Below, piece after piece: positions 17,252 through 26,192 of a DNA stretch of 64,000 nucleotides. Below the pieces are notes generated by a model, which did not search any database, was not told where the DNA came from, and worked only from the letters and a program-made list of their open reading frames with translations. This DNA comes from Archaeoglobus sp. UBA234 (GTDB taxonomy: Archaea > Halobacteriota > Archaeoglobi > Archaeoglobales > Archaeoglobaceae). The DNA is taken from contig DACH01000005.1 in assembly GCA_002494625.1 (NCBI GenBank), forward strand, positions 221,238 to 285,237, given 5' to 3'. The position numbers were made by a program, and so were the translations under genes. How positions within the stretch are numbered: the stretch's first letter is position 1; each line of letters opens with the position of its first letter.

Positions 17252-19012
17252 ATGGAAGACTACAGAATTGCTGTGGTAGACAGGGATAGGTGCAAACCTG
17301 GGAAGTGCAGCCAGGAGTGCTACAAATACTGTCCTGTTGTTAGAACGGGTGGAGAGGCTGTTGTAATAGACAAAAAAGCCATGATCTCGGAAGAACTCTG
17401 TGTTGGCTGTGGGATATGTGTCAAAAAATGCCCCTTCTCTGCTATCACGATAGTTGGACTTCCACATGAGCTTGAAGGTAGGGAAGTCCACAGATATGGG
17501 GAGAATGGATTTGTGCTTTATAACCTCCCGATTCCCAGAAAAGGTCATGTTGTTGGTCTGCTCGGTCCAAATGGTACGGGAAAAACTACAGCAGTCAAAA
17601 TACTCTCTGGACAGCTTAAACCAAATCTTGGAAAGGAGGAAGCTGATTGGGATGAAATTTTTGACAGATTTGCAGGCACCGAGCTTCTCGACTATCTTAA
17701 AGGTATCGTCTCAGGTATAAAAACGAGTGTAAAACCGCAGTACATCGAGGCAATACCAAAGGTTTACAGGGGAACGGCAGAGGAGCTTCTTGCGAAGGTA
17801 GATGAAACAGGAAAGATGGATGAGCTGGTTGATAAGCTCGAGCTAAGGAACTCGTTGAAGCGAGACATCAAAAATCTGAGTGGTGGTGAGTTACAGAGAC
17901 TTGCAATAGCAGCATCACTGTTGAGGGATGCAGACTTCTACTTCTTTGATGAAGTTACATCGTATCTCGACATATATCAAAGAACCTCGGTGGCTAAGGT
18001 GATAAGGGAGAAGGCAGAAGAAAAACCTGTTTTGATAGTTGAGCATGATATTGCCATTCTCGACATGCTTGCAGACTATGTCCACATTACCTATGGAGAA
18101 CCATCCGTTTATGGTGTTGTTACATATCCAAAGGGCGTCAGGGTGGGAATAAACCAGTACCTGAACGGCTACCTTCCTGATGAAAATATCAGGATAAGGG
18201 ATAAACCAATTGAGTTTGATGTGTTTCAGCCGAGAGAAAGTGAACTTGAAACGATACTGCTGGAATATCCATCCTTCAGAAAAACTCTTGATGGTTTTAC
18301 ACTGAGAGCAGAAGGAGGAGACATAAAGAAATCAGAAGTACTCGGAATAGTCGGACCAAATGCAACAGGTAAATCTACATTTGTCAAAATTATTGCAGGA
18401 GTTCTTGAAGATGATGATAAGAAGATGGATGTTGAGTTAAAAACCTCTTACAAGCCCCAGTACATCAGAGTGGATGTTGATACAACTGTGAAAGCTTTTC
18501 TTACTTCTATTAATCCAGCAGTAACATCATCCTACTATAAAACGGAGTTCCTTAAACCACTTAGAATAGAGGAGTTAATGGATAGAAGGCTTACTGATTT
18601 AAGTGGTGGTGAACTTCAGAGGGTTGCAATTGTTGCATGTCTTTTAAGAGAAGCAGATCTGTATCTGCTTGATGAACCATCAGCTCATCTTGATGTAGAG
18701 CAGAGAACAGAGGCAGCCAGGATCATCAGGAGATTTGCTCTCAACTCAAAGAAGAGTGTTTTTGTTGTTGATCACGATATTTATCTGATAGACATGATTT
18801 CTGACAGGCTTGTTGTGTTTGGTGGCAAGCCAGGAAGAGAAGGAAAATCAAGCAAACCACTCAGCATGAAAGACGGAATGAACAGATTTCTCTCAAACCT
18901 GGGAATCACTTTCCGAAGGGACGAGGAAACGAAAAGACCGAGAGTCAATAAACTCAACTCAAGGCTCGACAGAGAGCAAAAGAGCAAAGGGGAGTACTAC
19001 TATTATTTCTGA
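17252..19012 (+). CDS. ABCE1/Rli1 ribosome-recycling ATPase
   Basis: A 586-aa ABCE1 protein. The N-terminus has two 4Fe-4S motifs (CKPGKCSQECYKYCP and CVGCGICVKKCP). Two ABC cassettes follow: Walker A GPNGTGKTT and GPNATGKST, signatures LSGGELQRLAIA and LSGGELQRVAIV, and Walker B regions DFYFFDEVTS and DLYLLDEPSA. It splits ribosomes after termination and is essential in archaea and eukaryotes. ATG 17252 is preceded by GGTGGTG. Length is typical of the family. Confidence 0.97.
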   Translation: MEDYRIAVVDRDRCKPGKCSQECYKYCPVVRTGGEAVVIDKKAMISEELCVGCGICVKKCPFSAITIVGLPHELEGREVHRYGENGFVLYNLPIPRKGHVVGLLGPNGTGKTTAVKILSGQLKPNLGKEEADWDEIFDRFAGTELLDYLKGIVSGIKTSVKPQYIEAIPKVYRGTAEELLAKVDETGKMDELVDKLELRNSLKRDIKNLSGGELQRLAIAASLLRDADFYFFDEVTSYLDIYQRTSVAKVIREKAEEKPVLIVEHDIAILDMLADYVHITYGEPSVYGVVTYPKGVRVGINQYLNGYLPDENIRIRDKPIEFDVFQPRESELETILLEYPSFRKTLDGFTLRAEGGDIKKSEVLGIVGPNATGKSTFVKIIAGVLEDDDKKMDVELKTSYKPQYIRVDVDTTVKAFLTSINPAVTSSYYKTEFLKPLRIEELMDRRLTDLSGGELQRVAIVACLLREADLYLLDEPSAHLDVEQRTEAARIIRRFALNSKKSVFVVDHDIYLIDMISDRLVVFGGKPGREGKSSKPLSMKDGMNRFLSNLGITFRRDEETKRPRVNKLNSRLDREQKSKGEYYYYF

Positions 19013-19047
19013 TTTGTGGAGCGGTAACAACTACAGCTAAGGACGCA

Positions 19048-20799
19048 TCAGATACTCAGGTACTTTCTCCTGTAGTAGCTGAGAGCCTCGGAGATGTAAT
19101 TTTTGTTCAACTTTCCCCTGAAACTCTCTATGTTGAAAATTTTCTCCGGAATTCTCAATTTATCAGCTCTGTATCCCAAATTCGTTTTCAGCTTCAGTTT
19201 TTCCCTGTATATTCTTTCCCCTCTTTTAATGAGCTCCTCCTCACTTATTTCAACTCCAAAGGGCTCAAAAGCTTTTGAAACAACTTCTGGGGTGTAAACA
19301 CCTCTTGCAAAAAAGCAGACAACCAGACTCGACAGTATTTGTCTCCAAATCTCTTCTTTCACAAGCAAATCGATAAGTTCCTCGGGTGGAAGCCTCTCTC
19401 TGAGCTTCTGATCAATAGAGTATCCGGCATTATCAAGGTGGCTGTGCCTTAATCCTATAAGATAGCCGATGTAAGCTGCCTCACCCGTGTGATATCCTGC
19501 CATCTCATTCCCTCCAAAGGAGAGAGCGTACTCCTCTCCCCCATAGATTTCTGCAGCTTTTTCCACACCAAGAGCAAGATTTCTGTAAAACTCGTTGGGC
19601 TGGAGGTAGATATAATCAATAGCTTTCAGATATCCTTTGTAATCTCCGAAATCAAGAGGTATGATTGTGTCTTTCTCTGTTATTACCCTTTTCTTTAAAG
19701 CCTCTGTAGCCCAGGAAAGCACAACTCCAGTACTCATAGCATCTAGCCCATAGGTTTCAACTCTATGGATGAGTTTCAGTATTCCATCTCTCTCACCAAC
19801 TCCGAGCATTGAGCCAAGGGAGTAAATCAGCTCATAGTCGTAGGAGATCATGATTGTCTTGAAGAAATAAGGCTCATCCTCGTATACTTCCTTAAGAGCT
19901 GCGATATGGATGCAGGCAGTGGGACAATGATTGCAGGCTATTCTTCTTGCAAGATTGTTCTCTGCAAAAGCCTCACCGCTAATCTCTTCTGTCATCTCAA
20001 AAAATCCAGACTCGAGATTTCTTGTTGGCAGAGCTCTGAGTTCGTTCAGAGGAGCGACATTAACTGGGGTACCGATCAGATGGTATTTTTTCATTGCATC
20101 AGATGTCGTGGCAATTCTGAATATTTCATCGTAAACTTCCCTATATTTTTTGGCATCTAAGGGTTCCCTGCTACCTCGCCCTATTATTACAATGGCTTTG
20201 AGTTTTTTGCTTCCAAAGACCGCTCCGAGACCCAGTCTTCCAAAGTGACGGTAGGTTTCTGTCATAACACCTGCAAATCTTACAAGTCTCTCCCCAGCAC
20301 CTCCAATTCTCATTATGCTTCTTATTCCTCTTCCCTTCTCCCTTTCAGCTATTATTCGCCCTGTTATTAGAGAATCTTCAATTCCCCAGAGAACCCTTGC
20401 ATCCCTGAAATGAACTCTCTCATTATCCACAACTATGTAAACTGGCTTCTCACTCCTTCCCCTGATCACTATTGCATCATAACCTGCATTTGCAATACTT
20501 GTTGCACTTCTCCCTCCAGCATGACTCTCCCCGAGATTCCCTGTTAATGGACTCTTGAACATTGCAACGGTTTTCGAAGCTAAGGGGTAAGCAGGAGTAA
20601 AAGGTCCTATAGCAAAAACTATCACATTCTCTTCACTCAAGGGATCAGCAGACGGTTTTAGATTCTCTTTCATCAGTTCTACAGCTAAACCGGTACCTCC
20701 AATCTGCTCTGAGAGATCGTCTCTCTCCTCTACAGAGTAAGAATAGCTGGAAAGATCTATGTTTAGTATGTACTTTCTATCTGCAAACCCGGAGTTCAT
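19048..20799 (-). CDS. Tungsten-containing aldehyde:ferredoxin oxidoreductase family enzyme
   Basis: A 583-aa AOR-family protein. The N-terminal domain has 'GGTGLAVELM' and 'SKTVAMFKSPLTGNLGESHAGG', typical of tungstopterin binding. The 4Fe-4S ligands appear as CNHCPTAC near residue 290, with a distal Cys in SSLVVCFFARGVY. It probably oxidises aldehydes to acids with electrons passed to the adjacent iron-sulfur protein, whose stop overlaps this gene's start by 4 bp. The closely coupled polycluster partner also recalls BamB/BamC-type enzymes, so the substrate is unknown. Confidence 0.9.
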   Translation of the reverse strand: MNSGFADRKYILNIDLSSYSYSVEERDDLSEQIGGTGLAVELMKENLKPSADPLSEENVIVFAIGPFTPAYPLASKTVAMFKSPLTGNLGESHAGGRSATSIANAGYDAIVIRGRSEKPVYIVVDNERVHFRDARVLWGIEDSLITGRIIAEREKGRGIRSIMRIGGAGERLVRFAGVMTETYRHFGRLGLGAVFGSKKLKAIVIIGRGSREPLDAKKYREVYDEIFRIATTSDAMKKYHLIGTPVNVAPLNELRALPTRNLESGFFEMTEEISGEAFAENNLARRIACNHCPTACIHIAALKEVYEDEPYFFKTIMISYDYELIYSLGSMLGVGERDGILKLIHRVETYGLDAMSTGVVLSWATEALKKRVITEKDTIIPLDFGDYKGYLKAIDYIYLQPNEFYRNLALGVEKAAEIYGGEEYALSFGGNEMAGYHTGEAAYIGYLIGLRHSHLDNAGYSIDQKLRERLPPEELIDLLVKEEIWRQILSSLVVCFFARGVYTPEVVSKAFEPFGVEISEEELIKRGERIYREKLKLKTNLGYRADKLRIPEKIFNIESFRGKLNKNYISEALSYYRRKYLSI

Positions 20800-21239
20800 T
20801 TTATGACCTCCTGTTTCTCGGAGACCTTCTGTTTTGTAGAGATGTACTCAATCACTCCATGGGGACAGTAAGAAGCACAGTAACCGCAGTGAATACAAAG
20901 AGCGACTTTTCCATCCCTTCTTTTGAAAATCGCACCTATGGTACAGGCTTCAATACAGTTATCACATCCTGTGCATAGTTTCTCCCTGTAAACAACTCCT
21001 CCGCCTTTTCTTGGAATGAGAGCAGAAGTAGGACAGACCTGACTGCATGGAGGATCGGGACATGCTTTGCAGACTATGATCGTTGCACCTCTTTCAAATC
21101 CGCTCAGACTCACAGCAAGGATTCCGGAATGGTCGTGTCCAATGAAGGGTTTCCTTACCTTTCTTCTTGCACATGCATACATGCAGAGCCCGCATCCCAC
21201 GCACTTCTCGATATCCTTGATTGTAAGGAGCCCCGCCAT
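20796..21239 (-). CDS. Four-cluster ferredoxin, electron partner of the AOR enzyme
   Basis: A 147-aa ferredoxin-like protein with four Cys motifs: CVGCGLCMYACA, CKACPDPPCSQVCP, CTGCDNCIEACT and CIHCGYCASYCP, the HycB/BamC style of electron-transfer subunit. No signal peptide is present, so it is cytoplasmic. ATG 21239 gives the natural N-terminus; a TTG six codons upstream is unlikely. It overlaps the AOR gene as ATGA, so the two are almost certainly a complex. Confidence 0.9.
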   Translation of the reverse strand: MAGLLTIKDIEKCVGCGLCMYACARRKVRKPFIGHDHSGILAVSLSGFERGATIIVCKACPDPPCSQVCPTSALIPRKGGGVVYREKLCTGCDNCIEACTIGAIFKRRDGKVALCIHCGYCASYCPHGVIEYISTKQKVSEKQEVIK

Positions 21240-21257
21240 AATGTATATCCAGGTCAA

Positions 21258-21677
21258 TCATTTTAAAATCTTTGGATGATTTTTACTGAATTTCCGGATG
21301 TAGAAGTGATCACCCCTGTAATTCATGAGTCTGAACTCCTCCGGGATCTCTCCGTAGAAAGGTTTTATTATGCAGTCAGCATTGTTTTTTTCTGCGATTT
21401 TCAAAATATGCTTATAGAGTTCATAAGGAGGTCTGATAGAGTATATTAGGGAAGCATTACTATATATCTCGTCTTTAGGATTGATAATATCGTCCTGAAT
21501 AAATCTTATGTCGGGAGTATCAATTGCTTTGACATCTACACATATTACATCAAACCCCCTCTTTTTAAGCTCAATAGCAACTCTGAACATTTTTCCGGAA
21601 CAAACCTCAACGATTTTACCAGAGTAATTTCTGGATATGTATTCAATCAACCCTGTGAAGGGTTCTCTGTACACCAT
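21258..21677 (-). CDS. UPF0146 family protein
   Basis: A 139-aa protein that looks like a small Rossmann methyltransferase-like fold: a GKIVEVCSGK glycine loop, 'VICVDVKAIDTPD' and 'SLIYSIRPPYEL', matching archaeal UPF0146. The function is unknown. It lies 18 bp upstream of the ferredoxin/AOR pair on the same strand and could be cotranscribed. The start ATG at 21677 lies near the divergent acetyltransferase promoter. Confidence 0.8.
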   Translation of the reverse strand: MVYREPFTGLIEYISRNYSGKIVEVCSGKMFRVAIELKKRGFDVICVDVKAIDTPDIRFIQDDIINPKDEIYSNASLIYSIRPPYELYKHILKIAEKNNADCIIKPFYGEIPEEFRLMNYRGDHFYIRKFSKNHPKILK

Positions 21678-21722
21678 ATGAATTAAATACAGTAATGTGG
21701 ATTTAAATATGTGCTTTCTGTA

Positions 21723-22163
21723 ATGATCAGAGAATACACAGTAAAGGATTTCAGGGACATCCTTAGAATTGAGGAGGAAGCATTCAGCCCGAAAAATCCA
21801 GCTTATGACCTTTTTATTTATTTATCTCACAGCAACGACCTTCTTGTTGCAGATATAGGTGGAAGTGTTGTGGGTTACATCGCTGTGATGGATATGAATG
21901 ACTCATCCAAAATCATATCCTTCGCTGTGAAGAAGGAGTTTAGAGGTTTTGGTGTTGGAAGCATGCTCTTGGACTCGGCGATTGAGAGAGTCAGAAGGAG
22001 GGGTAAAAAGGCTGTTCTTCTGGAAGTGAGAGTTTCCAATACTAAGGCACAGAACCTCTATAAAAAAAAGAGGTTTAAGGTTATGGATGTCATCACTGGC
22101 TATTACAGAGATGGAGAAGATGCGTACTTAATGATGCTCGACCTCGCCGATGACTTCCAGTAA
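21723..22163 (+). CDS. GNAT-family N-acetyltransferase (RimI-like)
   Basis: A 146-aa GNAT protein. The acetyl-CoA-binding motif is seen as 'FAVKKEFRGFGVGSMLLDSAI' split around R/Q-x2-G-x-G/A (RGFGVG), and 'LEVRVSNTKAQNLYKKKRFK' is the RimI/Ard1 motif B region. It probably acetylates protein N-termini or a small molecule. ATG 21723 is chosen over GTG 21711 for the family N-terminus (MIREYTVKD). Its 3' end overlaps the convergent UPF0058 gene by 36 bp. Confidence 0.88.
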   Translation: MIREYTVKDFRDILRIEEEAFSPKNPAYDLFIYLSHSNDLLVADIGGSVVGYIAVMDMNDSSKIISFAVKKEFRGFGVGSMLLDSAIERVRRRGKKAVLLEVRVSNTKAQNLYKKKRFKVMDVITGYYRDGEDAYLMMLDLADDFQ

Positions 22164-22406
22164 CTCCTTAACCCTCGGGTTTTTTATTACATCTTCAGGC
22201 TGGCTATCTTTGAAAATATCAGTAATTCCTTTGCATAGGGTTATAATTGCTTTTTTATGGTCTGCTTTGCTTTTGTGTATATGCACTGGCTGAATTCCAA
22301 GTTTTTCATAGGAAGCAAAGTGTCCGTTGGCGATACCTGCTTCTTCGAAAAATCTCTTCATGTGGAACAACGTCAGATGTAAAAATACAAGCTCTTCTTT
22401 GTGCAT
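22128..22406 (-). CDS. UPF0058 family protein
   Basis: A 92-aa helical protein beginning MHKEELVFLHLTLFHMKRFFEE, with a later His/Lys-rich QPVHIHKSKADHKKAI stretch, as in archaeal UPF0058. The function is unknown. The ATG at 22406 matches the family start; the longer frame upstream adds 32 unrelated residues. It overlaps the end of the acetyltransferase gene tail to tail. Confidence 0.85.
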   Translation of the reverse strand: MHKEELVFLHLTLFHMKRFFEEAGIANGHFASYEKLGIQPVHIHKSKADHKKAIITLCKGITDIFKDSQPEDVIKNPRVKELLEVIGEVEHH

Positions 22407-22569
22407 ATAGAATCCCCCACCCGTAATAATAGCCTTGCATAACTTGTTAAAAAATTTATTGGTCGCAGTTTGGAGATGTGTTAGATAGATATTCAGTGTC
22501 AAAAGTATATATACTTATTTTCCATCCGGTAACAAAACACTTTTAATAATTAAAAATAAGTTGTTTGCT

Positions 22570-23586
22570 ATGAATGTTTTGATTGTGGGAGCCGGGGCTA
22601 TGGGAGCAGCCCTTTCTGTACCCTTAACTGATAATGGGGTGGAGGTAACAATCTGCGGTACTGAGTTTGATGTTGGAATTTTAAAACTTTTGGAAAGAGG
22701 TGAAAAACATCCGAGAATAGGAAGAGAGCTTGAGAAAGTCCGGATAGCTTATCCTGATGAACTTTTGAAGGAAGTAGATAAGCACGATGTTATTTTGCTG
22801 GCTGTAAGCACAGATGGTGTTACAGGCATATTCGACAGGATAAGTGATTTACTTGATCATAAGAATGTTATAACGATCTCAAAGGGATTGCTGGAGATTG
22901 GTGGAAGAATTTTAACCGTTCCAGAATTCATGTGGGATAAAAATCCCTATGTGAAGGTTGTTGCAATAACAGGACCTTCTATAGCGAGAGAAGTTGCTGC
23001 AAGAAATCCAACAAGGGTTGTTTTCAGCTCGGATAAAATAGAGCTGGCAGAAAAGGCAGCAAAGCTTTTTGAAACAGATTATTACAGAATAAACCCTTCT
23101 GAAGACATCATTGGAGCGGAAATAACTTCAGCTTTGAAAAATGTTTATTCAATTGGTATTGCGTGGGTAAGAGGTTATGAGGTGAGAATGGGTGGTATTG
23201 AGATGAGTAATCTCAAAGGCGTTCTTGTGACGATGGCAATTGATGAAACAGCAAGAGTGGTAGTGGCTGCTGGTGGAAAGAAAGAAACAGTATACAGCCT
23301 TTCTGGTTTTGGAGACCTGATTGCCACCTTCAGGGGAGGGAGAAACGGTATGCTTGGTGAACTACTCGGGAAGGGAATGGGAATTGAGCAGGCACTGACT
23401 GAATTGAGAAAAAGGGGGGTGGGGGTTGTGGAGGGTTATGGAACTGCAAGAAAAGCATATAGGCTTTTAAAAGAGTTTGAAATGGGTGGCAAGCTAAAAG
23501 CAGACAATTTTCCATTTATGAGGGGAATCGTTGATGTGCTCTATCGTGGAATGGATGTAGAGGATGTGCTTTTCGAGATAATATGA
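22570..23586 (+). CDS. gpsA: NAD(P)-dependent glycerol-3-phosphate dehydrogenase
   Basis: A 338-aa dehydrogenase. The Rossmann motif VGAGAMGAAL lies at the N-terminus, followed by 'ISKGL' and 'ITGPSIAREVA', and the catalytic Lys region 'EITSALKNVYSIGIAW'. It reduces dihydroxyacetone phosphate to glycerol-3-phosphate; archaeal lipids use the G1P enantiomer, so this bacterial-type enzyme probably serves glycerol metabolism. ATG 22570 is chosen over TTG 22561; an AT-rich TATA-like TTTTAATAATT lies about 25-30 bp upstream, giving a leaderless start. A. fulgidus has a known homologue. Confidence 0.93.
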   Translation: MNVLIVGAGAMGAALSVPLTDNGVEVTICGTEFDVGILKLLERGEKHPRIGRELEKVRIAYPDELLKEVDKHDVILLAVSTDGVTGIFDRISDLLDHKNVITISKGLLEIGGRILTVPEFMWDKNPYVKVVAITGPSIAREVAARNPTRVVFSSDKIELAEKAAKLFETDYYRINPSEDIIGAEITSALKNVYSIGIAWVRGYEVRMGGIEMSNLKGVLVTMAIDETARVVVAAGGKKETVYSLSGFGDLIATFRGGRNGMLGELLGKGMGIEQALTELRKRGVGVVEGYGTARKAYRLLKEFEMGGKLKADNFPFMRGIVDVLYRGMDVEDVLFEII

Positions 23587-23680
23587 CTGTCAGGAGTTTT
23601 TTTCTGATCACCCAGAAAAATGGAGAGGTTATGGCAAAGGGGATAACAAAATATAAAAATTATAGAGTTAACTCTCATTG

Positions 23681-24502
23681 ATGAATGTCCTTCTGAGCAG
23701 AAAGGAAACGATGAGGTTGCTTATTCTTTCAGAACTTGTGCTGAGAAAGGAATCTAATCAGAGGGAGATAGCCAGAAAACTCGATTTGACTCCCCAGGCT
23801 ATATCTGAATATTTCAAAGAGCTTGTGAATGAAGGATTTGTGAAAATAATTCATAAAGGCTTTTATGAGGTAACGGATAAGGGTGTGGAGTGGCTCACGA
23901 AGAATCTTTTTGACCTTCATGTTTTCTCCGAGGAACTTGTCAAAAAGCTTTACTCTCGTTCTGTTGTTGCAATAGCTGAGGGGAGCATCAGGGAGAATTC
24001 AAGAATTCAGTACTGGTACAGTGATGGCTTTATCTTTGCTAAGGAAGCAGAAAATGGGAATGGTATTGCCCTGACATCATCAGAGGATGGTGAAGATGTG
24101 CTGATCAAGCCTGTAGAAGGTTTCCATCCTCCGGGCAAAGGTGAAATCATAATTGTGAAGGTTCCGGATGTTGGAGAGGGAGGGAGCAGAAAGGTTGATT
24201 TCGAAGGTCTTTCGACCCTCATAAAAGCAAATCCCAAGAAAATCGTCGTTGCAATTGGTGTTGAAGCACTTGTTGCCTGCAGAAAGGTCAGGGTTGAACC
24301 CATATTCTTCGGTTCAAAGGAGGTCTGTATCGAAGCAGCACACCATGGATGTGGGGTTATAGTTGTATGTACAGAAAGCATGCTTGACAGTCTCCTGATG
24401 AGCTTGGTTGATGAAAACCTTGGATTTGAAATAATGAGCCTCCAGGCCAGAGAAAATATCCCAGGAGTTAGTGCATCATCACAGAAAAATTCATCATCAT
24501 AG
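23681..24502 (+). CDS. Winged-helix transcriptional regulator with unknown effector domain
   Basis: A 273-aa protein. Residues 10-75 form a winged helix: 'NQREIARKLDLTPQAISEYFKELVNEGFV' is a clear HTH and 'GFYEVTDKGVEWL' the wing. Residues ~95-260 form a separate domain with alternating hydrophobic strands and HHGCGVIVVCTESM near the end; this domain was not recognised. A TATA-like AAAATATAAAAATTA ends about 20-25 bp before ATG 23681, suggesting a leaderless mRNA. No target is evident from the neighbours. Confidence 0.75.
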   Translation: MNVLLSRKETMRLLILSELVLRKESNQREIARKLDLTPQAISEYFKELVNEGFVKIIHKGFYEVTDKGVEWLTKNLFDLHVFSEELVKKLYSRSVVAIAEGSIRENSRIQYWYSDGFIFAKEAENGNGIALTSSEDGEDVLIKPVEGFHPPGKGEIIIVKVPDVGEGGSRKVDFEGLSTLIKANPKKIVVAIGVEALVACRKVRVEPIFFGSKEVCIEAAHHGCGVIVVCTESMLDSLLMSLVDENLGFEIMSLQARENIPGVSASSQKNSSS

Positions 24503-24543
24503 GAAACAGAAAGCTTTTTACATGAAAGATTGAGGATTCATTG

Positions 24544-26190
24544 ATGGGATTCTCTTTAAAACTGAAAAGGGATAAAAAACAGGTTCAGAAAAAGATATTT
24601 GAAGAACTCAAGAAAACGGTGAGAGAGGACTGGCTTGAGGAAGAAACTTTTTCTGTCCTTGCCAAAAAGCTTGAAAGAGGGTTTGAAGTTCCTGAGGGGT
24701 GGACACAGGTTGAGAGTTATCCTATCTCAGGCAGGTATGCCTTTTCAAGTGTTCACATTCTCTACAAACCTGAAGAAGATGAGTACCTTTACTATGTGAA
24801 TGAACCAGAACTGAGTGAAGAAGAAGCTATGCTTACCGAGGAAATTATCGACAAACTCGAATATGTTGTTCTGAAACCGGACAAAATAATGGGTAAAAGC
24901 GGTGAAGAACTGCTGAGAGATGAGGTTGATAAAGTACTCAGTGATTACAGGATAGATCTTGAAGGCTCAGATTTCTTTAGAGTGTTCTACCACATCCTGA
25001 AAAAGACAGTCCTTTACGATAGAATAACACCATTGATGTTTGACCCGAACATAGAGGACATCTCCTGCAATGGACATCAAAAGCCAATATATATTTTCCA
25101 CAGGAAATATACAAACCTCAAAACAAATCTGATATTTGAAAACCCTGATACCCTTGACAGGTTCGTCATAAAACTTGCCCAGAGATGTGGTAAGCACATA
25201 TCAATTGCAGAGCCGATGATAGATGCCACAATGCCAGATGGGAGCAGAATTCAGATGACACTCGGTAGGGAGGTTACAGATCATGGCTCAACCTTCACTG
25301 TGAGAAAGTTCAGAAAGGAGCCCATAACCCCTGTTTCACTTATTCAATGGGGGACATTCTCATCAGAGCAGATGGCTTATCTCTGGCTCTGTATTGAGAA
25401 CAAGAAGAGCCTGATTTTTGCTGGAGGTACGGCAAGCGGTAAAACAACATCAACCAATGCGATTGCTCTTTTCATTCCGAGAAAGGCTAAAATTGTCACG
25501 ATTGAGGATACGAGGGAATTGACCCTTCCGCACAAAAACTGGATACCTGGTGTGACGAGAGATGCTTTCCAGGAGAATGCAAAGCCAATTGAGATGTATG
25601 ACTTGCTGAAAGCTGCACTCAGACAGCGACCTGAGTACATCATAGTTGGAGAGGTAAGAGGTAAGGAAGCCACGACTCTATTTCAGGCGATGAGTACAGG
25701 GCATACAACATACTCGACTCTGCATGCTGACAGCGTTAATAGTGCTATTCACAGGCTTGAAAATCCACCCATAAATGTTCCAAGAGCAATGATTGAAGCT
25801 CTTGACATAATAAGCATCCAGACCCAGACCTATGTCGATGAGAAAAGAGTAAGGAGGAATATCGAGATTGCTGAAATAGTAGGCCTCGATCCCAACACGA
25901 AAATGCTCAGGACATCGACTGTCTTCCAGTACGACAATTTGGAAGACACTCATCACATGGTAGGAACATCGAAAGCACTTGAGGACATCAGGAAAATGAG
26001 GGGATGGAGCATGAGAGAACTGGAAGAGGAACTCAGGAGGAGAATGTTCATCCTTGATTTCATGGTTGAGAACGACATCACGGATTTCAAAAGAGTTTCA
26101 TCTGTTGTGTATGCCTATCAGGCTGACCCGAATGAAGCTTTCAAGGTGCTTGATGAAATATTGGAGGGAGGAATTGCTGATTATACCTGA
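24544..26190 (+). CDS. Type II/IV secretion-type ATPase (TadA/VirB11/archaellum family), orphan
   Basis: A 548-aa ATPase of the GspE/TadA family. The N-domain covers residues 1 to ~250. The catalytic domain has Walker A GGTASGKTT (~300), an Asp box region 'IEDTRELTLPHK', Walker B 'EYIIVGEVRGKEA' and the His box 'STGHTTYSTLHAD'. These proteins drive assembly of archaeal pili, archaella or secretion systems. The usual membrane partner (TadC/FlaJ) and pilin genes are absent on both sides: a wHTH regulator precedes it and an MBL hydrolase converges from downstream. Starts at TTG 24541 or ATG 24544 are equivalent. Confidence 0.88.
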   Translation: MGFSLKLKRDKKQVQKKIFEELKKTVREDWLEEETFSVLAKKLERGFEVPEGWTQVESYPISGRYAFSSVHILYKPEEDEYLYYVNEPELSEEEAMLTEEIIDKLEYVVLKPDKIMGKSGEELLRDEVDKVLSDYRIDLEGSDFFRVFYHILKKTVLYDRITPLMFDPNIEDISCNGHQKPIYIFHRKYTNLKTNLIFENPDTLDRFVIKLAQRCGKHISIAEPMIDATMPDGSRIQMTLGREVTDHGSTFTVRKFRKEPITPVSLIQWGTFSSEQMAYLWLCIENKKSLIFAGGTASGKTTSTNAIALFIPRKAKIVTIEDTRELTLPHKNWIPGVTRDAFQENAKPIEMYDLLKAALRQRPEYIIVGEVRGKEATTLFQAMSTGHTTYSTLHADSVNSAIHRLENPPINVPRAMIEALDIISIQTQTYVDEKRVRRNIEIAEIVGLDPNTKMLRTSTVFQYDNLEDTHHMVGTSKALEDIRKMRGWSMRELEEELRRRMFILDFMVENDITDFKRVSSVVYAYQADPNEAFKVLDEILEGGIADYT

Positions 26191-26192
26191 GA

